Assembly (NCBI GenBank): GCA_943736015.1
Contig: OX031070.1
Location: forward strand, 42,246,173 to 42,310,172
DNA from: Tridacna crocea
Taxonomy: Eukaryota; Mollusca; Bivalvia; Cardiida; Cardiidae
Direction: 5' to 3'
Length of the DNA: 64,000 nucleotides
Part shown: piece after piece, positions 51,885 to 61,639 of the stretch
How the letters are laid out: every line of letters starts with the position of its first letter
Position numbering within the stretch: the first letter of the stretch is position 1
The notes under the pieces: generated by a model
Databases searched by the model: none
Told to the model about the DNA's origin: nothing
What the model saw: only the letters and a program-made list of their open reading frames with translations
Made by a program: the position numbers and the translations under genes

Positions 51885-52040
51885 TCGGACAGTGCAGATC
51901 CAAGATCAGACTGCAGACTTTAAGCTTAGATAGATTGAGTGGCTGCCGCGATAAAACTGAAATAATGTTGAAAACGGCGTTAGACATTATACAATCGATC
52001 GTTCTGTGCAGTCTGATCTTGCATCTACACTGTCTGCAGG
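51885..52040. mobile_element. Family G hairpin split by a SINE tail
   Basis: Left arm CGGACAGTGCAGATCCAAGA TCAGACTGCA and right arm TGTGCAGTCTGATCTTGCAT CTACACTGTC are separated by the SINE tail at 51938-51998. Confidence 0.85.
51938..51998 (+). mobile_element. SINE (type 1) tail fragment inside a family G hairpin
   Basis: GTGGCTGCCGCGATAAAACT GAAATAATGTTGAAAACGGC GTTAGACATTATACAATCGA. Confidence 0.85.
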
Positions 52041-52083
52041 CATCGAATGCCACTTTTGCATCCACGGATCAACGGCGATTTTA

Positions 52084-52314
52084 AATAAACCCTTTACCAC
52101 ACAATCTCGACTTTTAACACCCCTGTGAAAGAAGCCGTTTAAAAACATTGTAGGACAAGGAGAAAATGCTGGTAAGCAGCATTTTCTCCATTTCCAACAA
52201 TGTTTTCTACCCTACCCAAAACAAATATCAAATTTTCAGCCACTTTTATTTTGTCGTCTACAAATGCTTTGAATTTGGACAAACCTAAAATTTTGTCGTT
52301 TGGTAATGAGTTTA
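52084..52314 (+). mobile_element. TTAA-MITE family A
   Basis: TAAACCCTTTACCACACAAT CTCGAC ... palindrome with TAAGCAGC loop ... GGTAATGAGTTTAA. Confidence 0.9.
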
Positions 52315-52431
52315 ACGTTTGATTCTCATCCATTTTTGGTGTGGTTTTTTTTTTCATTCGCACATGGATGATCAATCTGTATTCAAACTTTAAATACAAG
52401 TTATCAAATGATGCGAACATCTTTATATTGA

Positions 52432-52694
52432 TATGTGACCCGTCACGCAAAAAGGGACCATCTGAGAATTTCTGTACATCAATCAAATGAAAACAGATCA
52501 ACGATAGTTCAGGTCAGTTTAAGTTGATAATCCAAAAATGATTGTATAACAAGGTACAATGACCACTCTTCATTCAGAAAATGTCATTAAAGCGATAAGT
52601 GTCAACCCTGGTCAGCCTCCACAATTTGCGCAGGCTGACCAGGGTTGACACTTTTCGCAGGTCACAGAAGGTCCCTTTTTTGCGTGATGGGTCT
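52432..52694 (+). mobile_element. Family F GC-hairpin MITE
   Basis: GTGACCCGTCACGCAAAAAG GGACCATCTG and AGAAGGTCCCTTTTTTGCGT GATGGGTC are inverted. Hairpin CAACCCTGGTCAGCCTCCAC AATTTGCGCAGGCTGACCAG GGTTG. Confidence 0.93.
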
Positions 52695-52801
52695 TACATT
52701 TAAACACGAATATTTTGAATACGAATACTGTGTTTCTGTCCAATCCATGCATTACTTTTTTTTTTTACAAATTTCAAGTCTCTTCCTTATTGCAAACAGG
52801 T

Positions 52802-53104
52802 CTAGCCCCGGGAGTTCACTCGGTAGCTTACAGGACTTTAGAACGGCAGGTCGCCGGCTCGATCCTCGGCTAGGCCAATTTCTTTCCGAGGATTGATGAT
52901 AGTCATTGCAACAGGATTCATTCCTCTCTCATCCCTTACCATTGTTTGGACAATGGTTATGTGGGAAAGCAGCCAGTTGCATGGAAAGAATATTGTGCTG
53001 AGTACTGGTAAATGAAACTCCAGGAAAGCTTAGATAGGTGCATTGGCCGCAGCGATATAACTGAAATAATGTTGAAAACGGCGTTAAACACCATTCAATC
53101 AATC
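52802..53104 (+). mobile_element. tRNA-derived SINE (type 1)
   Basis: AGCCCCGGGAGTTCACTCGG TAGC head with GGTCGCCGGCTCGATCCTCG; body AAAGCAGCCAGTTGCATGGA; tail GAAATAATGTTGAAAACGGC GTTAAACACC then (CAAT)n. Confidence 0.92.
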
Positions 53105-53411
53105 AGCTTCTTCTCCAGAAGCCATATTTTTTAGAGTTTTAGAAATCAAATGATTTCCATCAATTTCATGTCGTTGACACGAAATTAATGGAAATGAATT
53201 GACGTTGATACGTCAGCATTTTTAGATGATGACGTCATCATCACCTTCTTGTTTATGTTTGAAAGTGTGTAAAAAATATAACTAGAAACGCAGAAAAATG
53301 CCGGTCAAGCCTGTGTAAATTATAAGATTTTTGAAAGAAGTGCAAAGATTTATCAAATGGATCTGTGGCTCCCCCCCTCCCAAATGAGCAATCCGAAGTT
53401 GATATAACATG

Positions 53412-53670
53412 GCTTTGCAATACTCAAAAAGGGGCATTTGGACATTTGCGTAAAATGCCGTCTCGGATCAGCCTGCGCAGTCCGCGCAGGCTGATCCGAG
53501 ACGGCACTTTACGACTACATTAGATTTTTTACTACAGTAGACTTGCGCAAAACAGAAAATTGCTTAAAAACGGAAAGTGTCGTTTCGGATCAGCCTGCGC
53601 GGACTGCGCAGGGTGATCCGAGACGCCACTTTACGCAAATGTCCGAATGTCCCTTTTTGCGTGTTGCAGG
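53412..53670 (+). mobile_element. Family D double-hairpin MITE, best copy
   Basis: GCTTTGCAATACTCAAAAAG GGGCATTTGGACATTTGCG; first hairpin TCGGATCAGCCTGCGCAGTC CGCGCAGGCTGATCCGA; second hairpin TCGGATCAGCCTGCGCGGAC TGCGCAGGGTGATCCGA; end GTCCGAATGTCCCTTTTTGC GTGTTGCAG. Confidence 0.95.
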
Positions 53671-53881
53671 CCGTATTGTATACCAATCTGCTGATTTATA
53701 AATTTTCTTTTATCAGATTATGGCTCTGTAAGCTCGACTTCTTTCTACCCCAGAAAATACAATGCATTGCAACTCAGAAAAATTCTTATTCTATAGGCTT
53801 CAGTAAACAAGCGCAAAAAATCTAATTGTATATCCTTCACGAAAGAAGACCTATACATTTGGCGCGAATAATGTTACTACT

Positions 53882-54020
53882 AGGTCCATATTCACCAACC
53901 ATTCTTAAGAACATTCTTTGTCTTATTCTTCAAGATTTAATGACAGTGAAAGTAACAGAACTTCTGACTGGTTAAACCAAATGGTTTAGCCAATCAGAAG
54001 TTCTGTTACTTTCACACTGA
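53882..54020. mobile_element. Family H foldback, outer right arm replaced by (CT)n
   Basis: TCCATATTCACCAACCATTC TTAAGAACATTC ... GGTTAAACCAAATGGTTTAG CCAATCAGAAGTTCTGTTAC TTTCA, then the microsatellite. Confidence 0.85.
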
Positions 54021-54021
54021 C

Positions 54022-54172
54022 CAATCTCTCTCTCTCTCTCTCTCTCTCTGGCTCCCCATCTCTGGCTATCTCTCTCTGGCTCCCCCTCTGTGGCTCTCTG
54101 TCTCTCTCTCCCTCTCTCTGTGACTCTCTGGCTCTCTGGTTCTCTCTGGCTCTCTCCCCCCTTCTCTCTCTC
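54022..54172 (+). repeat. CT-rich microsatellite
   Basis: (CT)n with CTGGCTCC, CTGTGGCT and CTCTGACT variants. Confidence 0.93.
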
Positions 54173-54175
54173 CTT

Positions 54176-54398
54176 TTAACCAAACATTTTTGACTGGGAC
54201 AAATAACTGATTTCAAGCATTTGCCGACTATAAATTAAAAATGCAACAGAATGGTGAGTTCTCTCTTAGACGGAGGCAGAAAATATCATGGGAAAAGGAG
54301 AAAATGTTGGTTACCAGCATTTTCTTCGTTTCCCACGATGTTTTCAAAAGTCTTCCTACCCAGGCTCGTTAAAAACTCTGGGTTGTTTGGTTAAGGGT
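54176..54398 (-). mobile_element. TTAA-MITE family A, diverged
   Basis: TTAACCAAACATTTTTGACT GGGAC ... AGAAAATGTTGGTTACCAGC ATTTTCT ... TTGTTTGGTTAAGGGTCGA. Confidence 0.82.
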
Positions 54399-54738
54399 CG
54401 ACATGCCTTTTATAACTTCGGTATAGGGATAAAGATATAAAATAAGAAGACGACAATAACATTTGCATATTCTATCATCGGTAATATTAAACCGTTCCTG
54501 GATTTCTGCCAATGAGATGCGTCAACATCGGATGAATCGGGCTTGAAATCTAAATGCCTTTTTAAAGTCTTTTTAAAATCTTTTTTAAAATCTTGATTTA
54601 CGCTAACCCATTCCTTCACAAGCTATTTTTGATTTCCGAAATATTTATGTGAAGTAAAACGGAAGACAGAACAATTTTTAGGAAAAGAAAATACGGTTTA
54701 TAAAATATCGAAAAGTTCGTGCGGTTATAGGAGAATTG

Positions 54739-55245
54739 GACCCGCCTGGGTAGCTCAGTAGTAAGAGTATCAGACTCGTGACCTGGTGGTTGAACGCTCG
54801 ATACCAGGTTAAAGCATAACCTTCTTTCCTGCGATCACGGTTTTGCCTCTCACCTCTGATGCATGTAAGAAAAGTAGTCAGTTACTTGGAAAGGAAGTTG
54901 TATCAGAACTAGATTGTATGATGTTTTAACACCCTTTTCATCATTATTTCAGTTATATATCGCGGTGGCCAGCAGTGCACCTATCCATGCTTTCCTGGAA
55001 TTTCTGTTACCAGTACTCCGAACAATATTCTTTCCAATCCACGGGCTGCTTTCCCACATATCCAACGATCAGCGGTTAGAGAGGAATGAATCCTGTCGCA
55101 CTGACTATCATCAGTCCTCGGAAAGAAATTAGCCAAGCCGGGGATCCTATCAGAAGTAGTGTGAGAATGCTAGGGAACACATGCGTAGGTGAACTGATCG
55201 CTGTGATATGACATAAGCTGTGGAAACGACGTTATTCGATTGTTT
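54739..55245 (+). mobile_element. tRNA-derived SINE (type 2) split by a reversed type 1 SINE
   Basis: Head CCCGCCTGGGTAGCTCAGTA GTAAGAG with GGTTGAACGCTCGATACC; body to TTGTATCAGAACTAG (54912). It resumes at 55143 with AGTGTGAGAATGCTAGGGAA CACATGCG and GATATGACATAAGCTGTGGA AACGACGTTATTC. Confidence 0.82.
54918..55142 (-). mobile_element. tRNA-derived SINE (type 1), reversed, head truncated
   Basis: Minus strand: GCCAAGCCGGGGATCC-type junction, TTTCTTTCCGAGGACTGATG ATAGTCAGTG, then tail GAAATAATGATGAAAAGGGT GTTAAAACA. Confidence 0.88.
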
Positions 55246-55279
55246 CAAACACTCGCCACTTGCCCCACAATGCTCCTTT

Positions 55280-55411
55280 ATGTCCCATAAACGTTTATTT
55301 TAGTTTGAAATTAAAAGTAACGGTTGTCGCGTAGAAAACGTAGTTCGTTTCTGTACCCAGAATGCCTAATTAGTATCAGTAGTTATAATGCCATCTAGCG
55401 GGAGGTAATGA
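55280..55411 (+). mobile_element. Family I, 3' part
   Basis: AAACGTTTATTTTAGTTTGA AATTAAAAGTAACGGTTGTC GCGTAGAAAA ... AATGCCATCTAGCGGGAGGT AATG. Confidence 0.85.
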
Positions 55412-55612
55412 AAAAGTATCGCTTCAGGTCAGCATACGCATTTTGCGCAAGCTGAAGGGTCAATTTTCTGCATATTAAAGGATCAGTCTACCCAATAATT
55501 CAGCCTTTTGTTCGTCAGAGTGGATTTTACGGATCCATAACTATAATGTGATGACTTGCCAGGTATAATACATTACGCAGGTGCAGTAAACCCCCTTTAC
55601 ACAGAGCATGGC
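55412..55612 (+). mobile_element. Family E GC-hairpin element, decayed
   Basis: AAAAGTATCGCTTCAGGTCA GCATACGCATTTTGCGCAAG CTGAAGG ... GGATCAGTCTACCCAATAAT TCAG ... TAAACCCCCTTTACACAGAG CATGG. Confidence 0.82.
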
Positions 55613-55653
55613 TAAAATGAAATAAATGTCATTGTATTCAGAAAACGTCGACA

Positions 55654-55881
55654 TTAACCCTTTACCCCATAAGGCATTTCCATGGTATCTCTAAATGACC
55701 CTATATAACAGCAAGGATGAACCCTTTCTTATGTGTATCTGACACTTTTTGATAGCATAGAGTACATTGTGACAAAAGGTGAAATTGCTCGTCACGAGCA
55801 ATTTCACCTTTTGTCACAATGTTTTCTAATGGCTCCTACAAGCAATGCGTCGAAATGAGTATCTGTGGAGTAAAGGGTTAA
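55654..55881 (+). mobile_element. TTAA-MITE family B
   Basis: TTAACCCTTTACCCCATAAG GC ... TTGTGACAAAAGGTGAAATT GCTCGTCACGAGCAATTTCA CC ... GGAGTAAAGGGTTAA. Confidence 0.95.
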
Positions 55882-56021
55882 AAGAGTTGCGATGTTTTGT
55901 TTTGATATTGCAGGAAGTGACTGTTTTTAATATTTAATTGTGATCGTATTTCAAAATCAATATTCAACTCGACCGACAACTATTGTGGTGTATAAACCGA
56001 TTGTTCGCTTCCTATGCTTTT

Positions 56022-56307
56022 TTAACCTTTTTTTCCAAATAAGCCTGAAGAAGATGACAAAATAAAAACATCGTGAGAAAAAGAAGAAATTACGGATAAA
56101 CAAACGATCCTGAATGAGTAGCCTTTTGGAAAAAAAAACACTGTGAGAAAAGAAGAAAATGCTGATAACCAGCATTTTCTTCTTTTCCCACAATGTTCCC
56201 TACCGATCCCAAAACAATTTTTTATTTTTGATTCACATTACTGCTGTCGTCTGTTAATGCTTCCAATTTGGACAAGACTCAATTTTTGTCGTCTGGTAAA
56301 GAGTTAA
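56022..56307 (+). mobile_element. TTAA-MITE family A with extra internal sequence
   Basis: TTAACCTTTTTTTCCAAATA AGCC ... a partial duplicate near 56060-56110 ... palindrome ... GGTAAAGAGTTAA. Confidence 0.8.
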
Positions 56308-56518
56308 CAGACCTTCTGAAACAAATTTGCTGCAGACGATTTTGAAATTTTATCCTATTGCCATATATAATATCCCTCATGCATGACCCATGTCCTGACA
56401 AAAAGAGGGAGGGGGGTTGACGTATCCCCGTTATCGTTATACAAAAGTCATCACTTAATTATTGTCCAACAACCAAATGAACCCTGAAACCTGGCGCTGA
56501 AAGGTTAAGCAAGCACCG

Positions 56519-56825
56519 GGGGGGGGGGGCGGGTACTAAAAGGTGTGCTCGCTTAAGACAGTTGGTCGCCTAATACAGGTACATATATAAATATCTGCCG
56601 TTCGGCGCAACTCAAAGCATGTATATTGGTCGCTTTATACAGGTACTTTCTAAATATCTGCCGACCGGCGCAACGCAAAGTGTGTATATTGGTCGCTTTA
56701 CACAGGTACTTTCTAAATATCTGCCGACCGGCGCAACTCCAAGTATGTATATTGGTCGCTTTATACAGGTACTTTCCAAATATCAGTAGTCTGGAGAAAC
56801 TCAATAAATGTATACTGTTCGCTTA
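56519..56825 (+). repeat. 63-bp tandem repeat, about 4 units
   Basis: GGTCGCTTTATACAGGTACT TTCTAAATATCTGCCGACCG GCGCAAC... starts at about 56564, 56628, 56691 and 56754, with a partial unit at about 56816. Preceded by a poly-G run (56519-56529). Period divisible by three, so both strands stay open, but no coding signal. Confidence 0.93.
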
Positions 56826-57033
56826 ATACAGGTTGAATGCTAAAAAAAGGTGGACACTTAGATTTTTCTTTGTTTGCACTTAAACTGTTGGCTTAAATTT
56901 TTTATTTAACTCGTTTAGCATTTTGAGAGGTAAAACTGAAACGTGAAATTTCTTTTTGTGTTTATATGCTTCGTAGACAGTATACTAGAACCTGTTATTT
57001 CAGATAACTTCATCTCTTTATGTGAAATATTTG
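56826..57033. other. Unannotated spacer
   Basis: AT-rich, nothing recognised. Confidence 0.4.
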
Positions 57034-57298
57034 CCCAGGTAGTGCAGTTTGAAGTGCAAAGGACTTGAAAACAGGTGGTCCCTGGTTCGGTGAATTGACG
57101 ATAGTCAGTGCTACAAGATTTTTTACACTTTAATCGCTAATAAATACTCGGATGATGGTAACGTGGGAAAACGAAAATATTATTGTGCGAAATATTAATA
57201 AAAGACACTCTAGAACAGCATTGATAGGTGCACTGGTCACAACAATTGTAACTGAAATAATGTTGAAAACGACATAAACGCCATACAATCGATCAATC
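57034..57298 (+). mobile_element. tRNA-derived SINE (type 1), degraded
   Basis: GCCCAGGTAGTGCAGTTTGA AGTGCAAAGGACTTG head; tail CACTGGTCACAACAATTGTA ACTGAAATAATGTTGAAAAC GACATAAACGCC. Confidence 0.75.
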
Positions 57299-57377
57299 CT
57301 TTTCTACAAACCCTGGTTAAAAAGTAAAATGAATAGACTGATTAGTCACTGGGTAATTACTTTCTAAGCCTTGCCTC

Positions 57378-57574
57378 AGAGCTCCAGATAAGGGGGGGGG
57401 GGGTTTGATGGTATTCTAAAGTCATTATTTCTCTTCAAAACCCTACGTTGTGAATATTAATTAGAATCGTCTCATCGAGACGATTCTAATGAGTACCCAC
57501 AACATGGGGTTTAGTGGAGAATGATTAATATTTCAATTTTGAAATAAAAATTACTCACCCGCTCTGGAGCTCTT
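57378..57574. mobile_element. Small element with AGAGCTCCAGA inverted ends
   Basis: AGAGCTCCAGA (57379) and TCTGGAGCTCT (57563) are inverted. CAAAACCCTACGTTGTG / CACAACATGGGGTTT also mirror. The centre is TTAGAATCGTCTCATCGAGA CGATTCTAA (57461-57489), a perfect hairpin. Confidence 0.8.
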
Positions 57575-57987
57575 TTGGTTTATATAGAGATATACAAGTA
57601 TCTTGTAAGTAGTTAACAAAAAATATCTATTTCAATCTGTGCTCAACAAAACTTTAGATATACAGTAATAACTAATGACGGATATTTTTCTCAAAGTTTT
57701 GACATATTAATAAAGTATTCTAAAACTCGACCATATAAACAAGGGTCATTATACTGTACATAAGACTTTTATTTACAGAACAAATATACTTGTCTAACAT
57801 TTTAATGGCAAAAACTTATCTTTACAGCTGCAAAGGGAAGAAATTTGTGTACAGCCAGCAGAATTCATTAAAAGTAAGTCTATTTTGGATATACAAATAT
57901 CCCCCCCCCCCCCACCTCCCCAACCTCCTGCATCAGGTTGCCATCCTGTTGCTCAGAATTAACTCAAAAAAAAAATCCAATAACCCC
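57575..57987. other. Unannotated stretch
   Basis: AT-rich, with a poly-C run at 57901-57913. No exon accepted. Confidence 0.4.
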
Positions 57988-58232
57988 CCTTTAACTTTTA
58001 ACCAAACGTCTCAATTTCAGACTGGTCCAAATTGACAGCTTTTTCAGACGACAAAGTTTGATTTGATTCAAAAATTGAAATTTGTTTTTGGAAGGTAGAA
58101 AAAATATTGTGGGGAAAAAGGAGAAAATGCTGGTTTCCAGCATTTTCTCCTTTTCCCCCCTACAATGTTTTCAGAAGGTTTCTTTTACAGGGTCGTGAAA
58201 ATAAGGGGTTGTTTGGGAAAGAGTTTTAAGTG
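57988..58232 (-). mobile_element. TTAA-MITE family A
   Basis: CCTTTAACTTTTAACCAAAC GTCTC ... AATGCTGGTTTCCAGCATT palindrome ... GTTTGGGAAAGAGTTTTAA. Confidence 0.85.
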
Positions 58233-58289
58233 GGTAAAAATAATCATGTTCATTGGGAATTCTAGGTGAGTGGGTGGGGATAACTTGCT

Positions 58290-59330
58290 TGTTTTATAAA
58301 TTTGTGGTCTTGGTGTTTGTTTTTGAGTGTCACATTTTGGTCTGTTATATACCCGTCCTGTGTGATTTGTTGTTTTATACGGTCTTTTAAACAGGTTTCT
58401 ATTATGATTTATGCTGTATTCTGCCTTACAGTCCGTTATTATATAAATATAATAGAATTGTGGCCTTTTATTTTATGTCACTTATAAAGTTATCTTGCAT
58501 CCAGTTATTGGTCAAATTTGCTCCCTACGTCATGATCTTTTAATATATTGCTGTTACGTAGCTTTGGTTTGATTTTGGCGGAGGTTGTCTGTTTTAAAGT
58601 ATAGTATAGTGGTCTGTAGGGGTCTTTTTATACATTTATGTTGTGTAATAGTCTGTTATATGGTTATTCGTTATATAGTGTACTGTTATACACTGGTCTG
58701 TTTTATACATTTATGTTCCACCAGCGGATACAGCTCAGAAGGTGGAGCGTAGGACTCGTGAACACAGTGTTTCGGGTCACTACAGGTTGTGGGTTCGAAT
58801 CCTCGGCTGGCCAACTAAAATTACTAATAGTCTTTCGGATGAGACAGTAAATCGAGGTCCCGTGTGACGGTGCTATACGCCGAGCACGTTAAAGAACCAG
58901 GCGAAGCTCTAAGTAGTTTGGACCTGTATCCTTGCACTATCCCCCGTAACAACTAACCGTCCTCTGGGGGCGTTGCTCAGATTGGCAACCGGTAGCGACA
59001 ATAAATAAACGAAAATAACCAACTGGTCTTTTATATACATTTATGTTATTTACTGGTCGTTATAAATTAGTCTGTTATATACTGTTCTTTGATATTGTGG
59101 CTTTTTTGTTTTACAATATGGTATGTTTTAAAGTTGTCTGTGATGTGATTGTGTCTTATTTAGCAGTCATTTATAATTGATGTTCGTTAAATGTTGGTCT
59201 GTTATTTTGATTTGTGTTATAAAGGAGTGGGTTTTATTGACGTCTGATGTATGGTGATCAATTATTTAGTCGTCTGTAATATGGTGAATGTAAATTACGT
59301 AACTGACTGCTTCATATAAGCTTATTATAA
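58290..59330 (+). repeat. Degenerate 'GGTCTGTTATATAC' repeat region hosting a SINE
   Basis: Variants of TGGTCTGTTATATACNTTTA TGTT recur irregularly on both sides of the SINE at 58717-59025. TTTTATACATTTATGTT lies directly left of the SINE and TTTTATATACATTTATGTT just right of it. Confidence 0.7.
58717..59025 (+). mobile_element. tRNA-derived SINE with conserved central domain (type 4)
   Basis: CCACCAGCGGATACAGCTCA GAAGGTGGAGCG head; GGTTGTGGGTTCGAATCCTC B box; central CTTTCGGATGAGACAGTAAA TCGAGGTCCCGTGT, a motif widely conserved in metazoan SINEs; (AATAAA)-like tail. Confidence 0.85.
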
Positions 59331-59554
59331 AGTTGCACAGTTTTTTTTTTTCAATGACTTTTTATTTCAAAAAAAGAAATGGCCACTTATTGTGGTCTAT
59401 AACATAGGTGTCTGTGAACGACACGACGAAAGGAGAAAGCACGCGTGACGAAAACGTTATTCCTTTTATTACAATGTTCATCTTTCTATTGAACCTTAAT
59501 CCATGTTGTTTGTATTAAAGTCGTCTGCTCCATATTTGTTTCAGGAAGTAATGA
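59331..59554. other. Decayed MITE-like spacer
   Basis: ACGAAAGGAGAAAGCACGCG ... TCCTTTTATTACAATGTTCA ... TTGTATTAAAGTCGTCTGC recalls a highly decayed family A copy. Confidence 0.4.
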
Positions 59555-59782
59555 TTTAACCCTTTACCACAACAATTCCTGATTTAATGATCCTAAGGGA
59601 AGATTTTTCAAAACATTGTGGGAAAAGGGGAAAATGCTGGTAACCAGCATTTTCCCCATTTTCCACAATGTTTTCTACCCTAACATAAACAATTAAAAAT
59701 TGTGGAGACACATGCATTTTGTCGTCTGCTAAGGCTGTCAATTTGGACAAGTCAAACATTTTGTCATGTTGTACAAAGTTAC
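59555..59782 (+). mobile_element. TTAA-MITE family A with a compensated palindrome
   Basis: TTAACCCTTTACCACAACAA ... GGGGAAAATGCTGGTAACCA GCATTTTCCCC, with the change made on both arms ... GTCATGTTGTACAAAGTTA. Confidence 0.9.
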
Positions 59783-59814
59783 GGCCAGAATTCAATGTAT
59801 CTCAATACGATATA

Positions 59815-60598
59815 AATCAAAGCGTTGAGAACGCTGAAGTGTATTTGTCAAGGAAGCCATTGTGTTGAATTATAACATGAAAGAAAAAGGGAATTATTAA
59901 AATATTGGCTTGACAGTCAACCTACTGAGCAGATGATACCTTTTTTGGTCAGATGGAGAGTACTCATGACAAATTTGGTCAAAGGGAGAGTACTCATGAC
60001 AAAGTTAGGATTATTCGTGTATTGGTGGTCTCTCTTTGATCATAAGAAGAAATCAGGAGTAACGTCCCTCGACAGTAGGATGCATGATGGGTAGAGAGAG
60101 AAATCATGTAAATAGATCGAATAGAATTAAGTTTAGACGAGAAAACTTTGATTTGAAATATATATTTGGCTGTTAACATTAAATTCCGAACATTACTGTC
60201 AATTATTTCGATCTATACATATCCATGCCCTCTCGAATGGAGTAGCACAAAATCATGCGATGAGCAAGCCATGGGACGAACTGGTTTTTAAACGAAAAAG
60301 CTCAGAACCAAGCGATCAGTAGACAAATCATTGCGCTAATAGAAGGCTATGACCGAGTAAAGCTATTTAAATAAAAAAAGAAATAGTATTTCCACGATCG
60401 ATGGCCTCACCCAGTAAATCTTAACATGCCATTTCCAACTACATATCTCAGTGCTACCGAAAAACTCGTTTGCCTTGCAAAAATTGAATTTAATTGGGTT
60501 TATTTCCTTCGGTTTTGCACAAAACGCGATACATGGTCTTCAAAATTCAATATTGAACTCATAGTGGTATTGTCTTCGACAAATACTAGTACCACAAA
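59815..60598 (+). mobile_element. Family O DNA element, second copy
   Basis: AAATCAAAGCGTTGAGAACG CTGAAGTGTATTTGTC to TTGTCTTCGACAAATACTAG TACCAC. A 25-bp stretch (GGAGAGTACTCATGACAAA) is locally doubled near 59960-60005. Confidence 0.85.
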
Positions 60599-60692
60599 AA
60601 GGAGCCTTCTTTCGACAGCTGTATATGCAATCCACAAAAATTCAGAAAAATTCCTTTTTATCGTACAGACTATGGAAACATGCACACAAAAT

Positions 60693-60748
60693 AGATCCGA
60701 GATCAGCCTGTATGATCTGTGCAGTCTGATCTTGATCCATGCCGTTCG
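60693..60748. mobile_element. Family G hairpin, decayed
   Basis: GAGATCAGCCTGTATGATCT GTGCAGTCTGATCTTGATCC, followed by a poly-A run. Confidence 0.65.
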
Positions 60749-60794
60749 CAAAAAAAAAAAAAAAAAAAGTTTTCCGCATACGTCGCTGGAAGAA

Positions 60795-61005
60795 TTAAGT
60801 CTTTACCAAACGACAAAATTTTAGACTGGTCCAAATTCAAAGCAGACGACAAAATGAACGTAACTCAGAATTGAAATTTGTTTCCAGCAGGGGAGAAAAC
60901 ATTGTGAGAAAAGGAGAAAATGCTGGTTACCAGTATTTTCTCCCTTTCCCACAATTTTTCCAAATTCTCATGATCTTAAAACCAGGGCTTGTTTGGTAAA
61001 GGATT
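60795..61005 (-). mobile_element. TTAA-MITE family A
   Basis: TTAAGTCTTTACCAAACGAC ... palindrome ... CTTGTTTGGTAAAGGATT. Confidence 0.9.
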
Positions 61006-61364
61006 CAGCTAGAACACGAGCCGGTGCGAATCCTTTGAGAGTTTGATAATAGAAAGTGTGACATTATTTTCTGCAAAAAAATGCCCTAACATAGGAATTT
61101 CAAGGTTGTTTTAATAGAAATATCATGTCAAAAATCGTGTGGTATAGATCTTAGATCAGACTGCACATTTCTGTACAGTCCGATTTTGATCTCGATCACA
61201 AGGAAAAGCAACTTACGCAAAAAAAAAGAAAAAAAAAAAAACAGAAATCTTTCGCCGCTCATAGAAAACTTAATCCTTATTCTTGTGAATAAAATAATTA
61301 GACACCTGCAAGTCGGTAGTGAAGACCCCAGGTCGCTATTTCTCTTTTTTTGAGAAGAAATATA
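61006..61364. other. Unannotated stretch with one family G relic
   Basis: Hairpin GATCTTAGATCAGACTGCAC ATTTCTGTACAGTCCGATTT TGATC at 61147-61192. No exon seen. Confidence 0.5.
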
Positions 61365-61371
61365 GACTTTA

Positions 61372-61443
61372 TCGGAAAGTGTAGATCAAAGATCAGACTG
61401 CACGTTCTGTGCAGTCTGATCTTGATCTACACTGTCCGCGAAA
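61372..61443. mobile_element. Family G hairpin element
   Basis: CGGAAAGTGTAGATCAAAGA TCAGACTGCACGTTCTGTGC AGTCTGATCTTGATCTACAC TGTCCG. Confidence 0.9.
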
Positions 61444-61639
61444 AGGTCGGCAAGCCACGCTTAGCAGCTTAAGGGCAAAGGGATAATCTGGGCTAAATTA
61501 TTACTAATTACAACAGCTTAGACTTAACGCATGTATACAACTAATAATCTTGTCCAAATCTATAATCCTATTTGAGAATACGATAGTAAAATTGCACGTC
61601 TGTTCCGTTTATAAATGTGTCCGATGAAATACACATATA

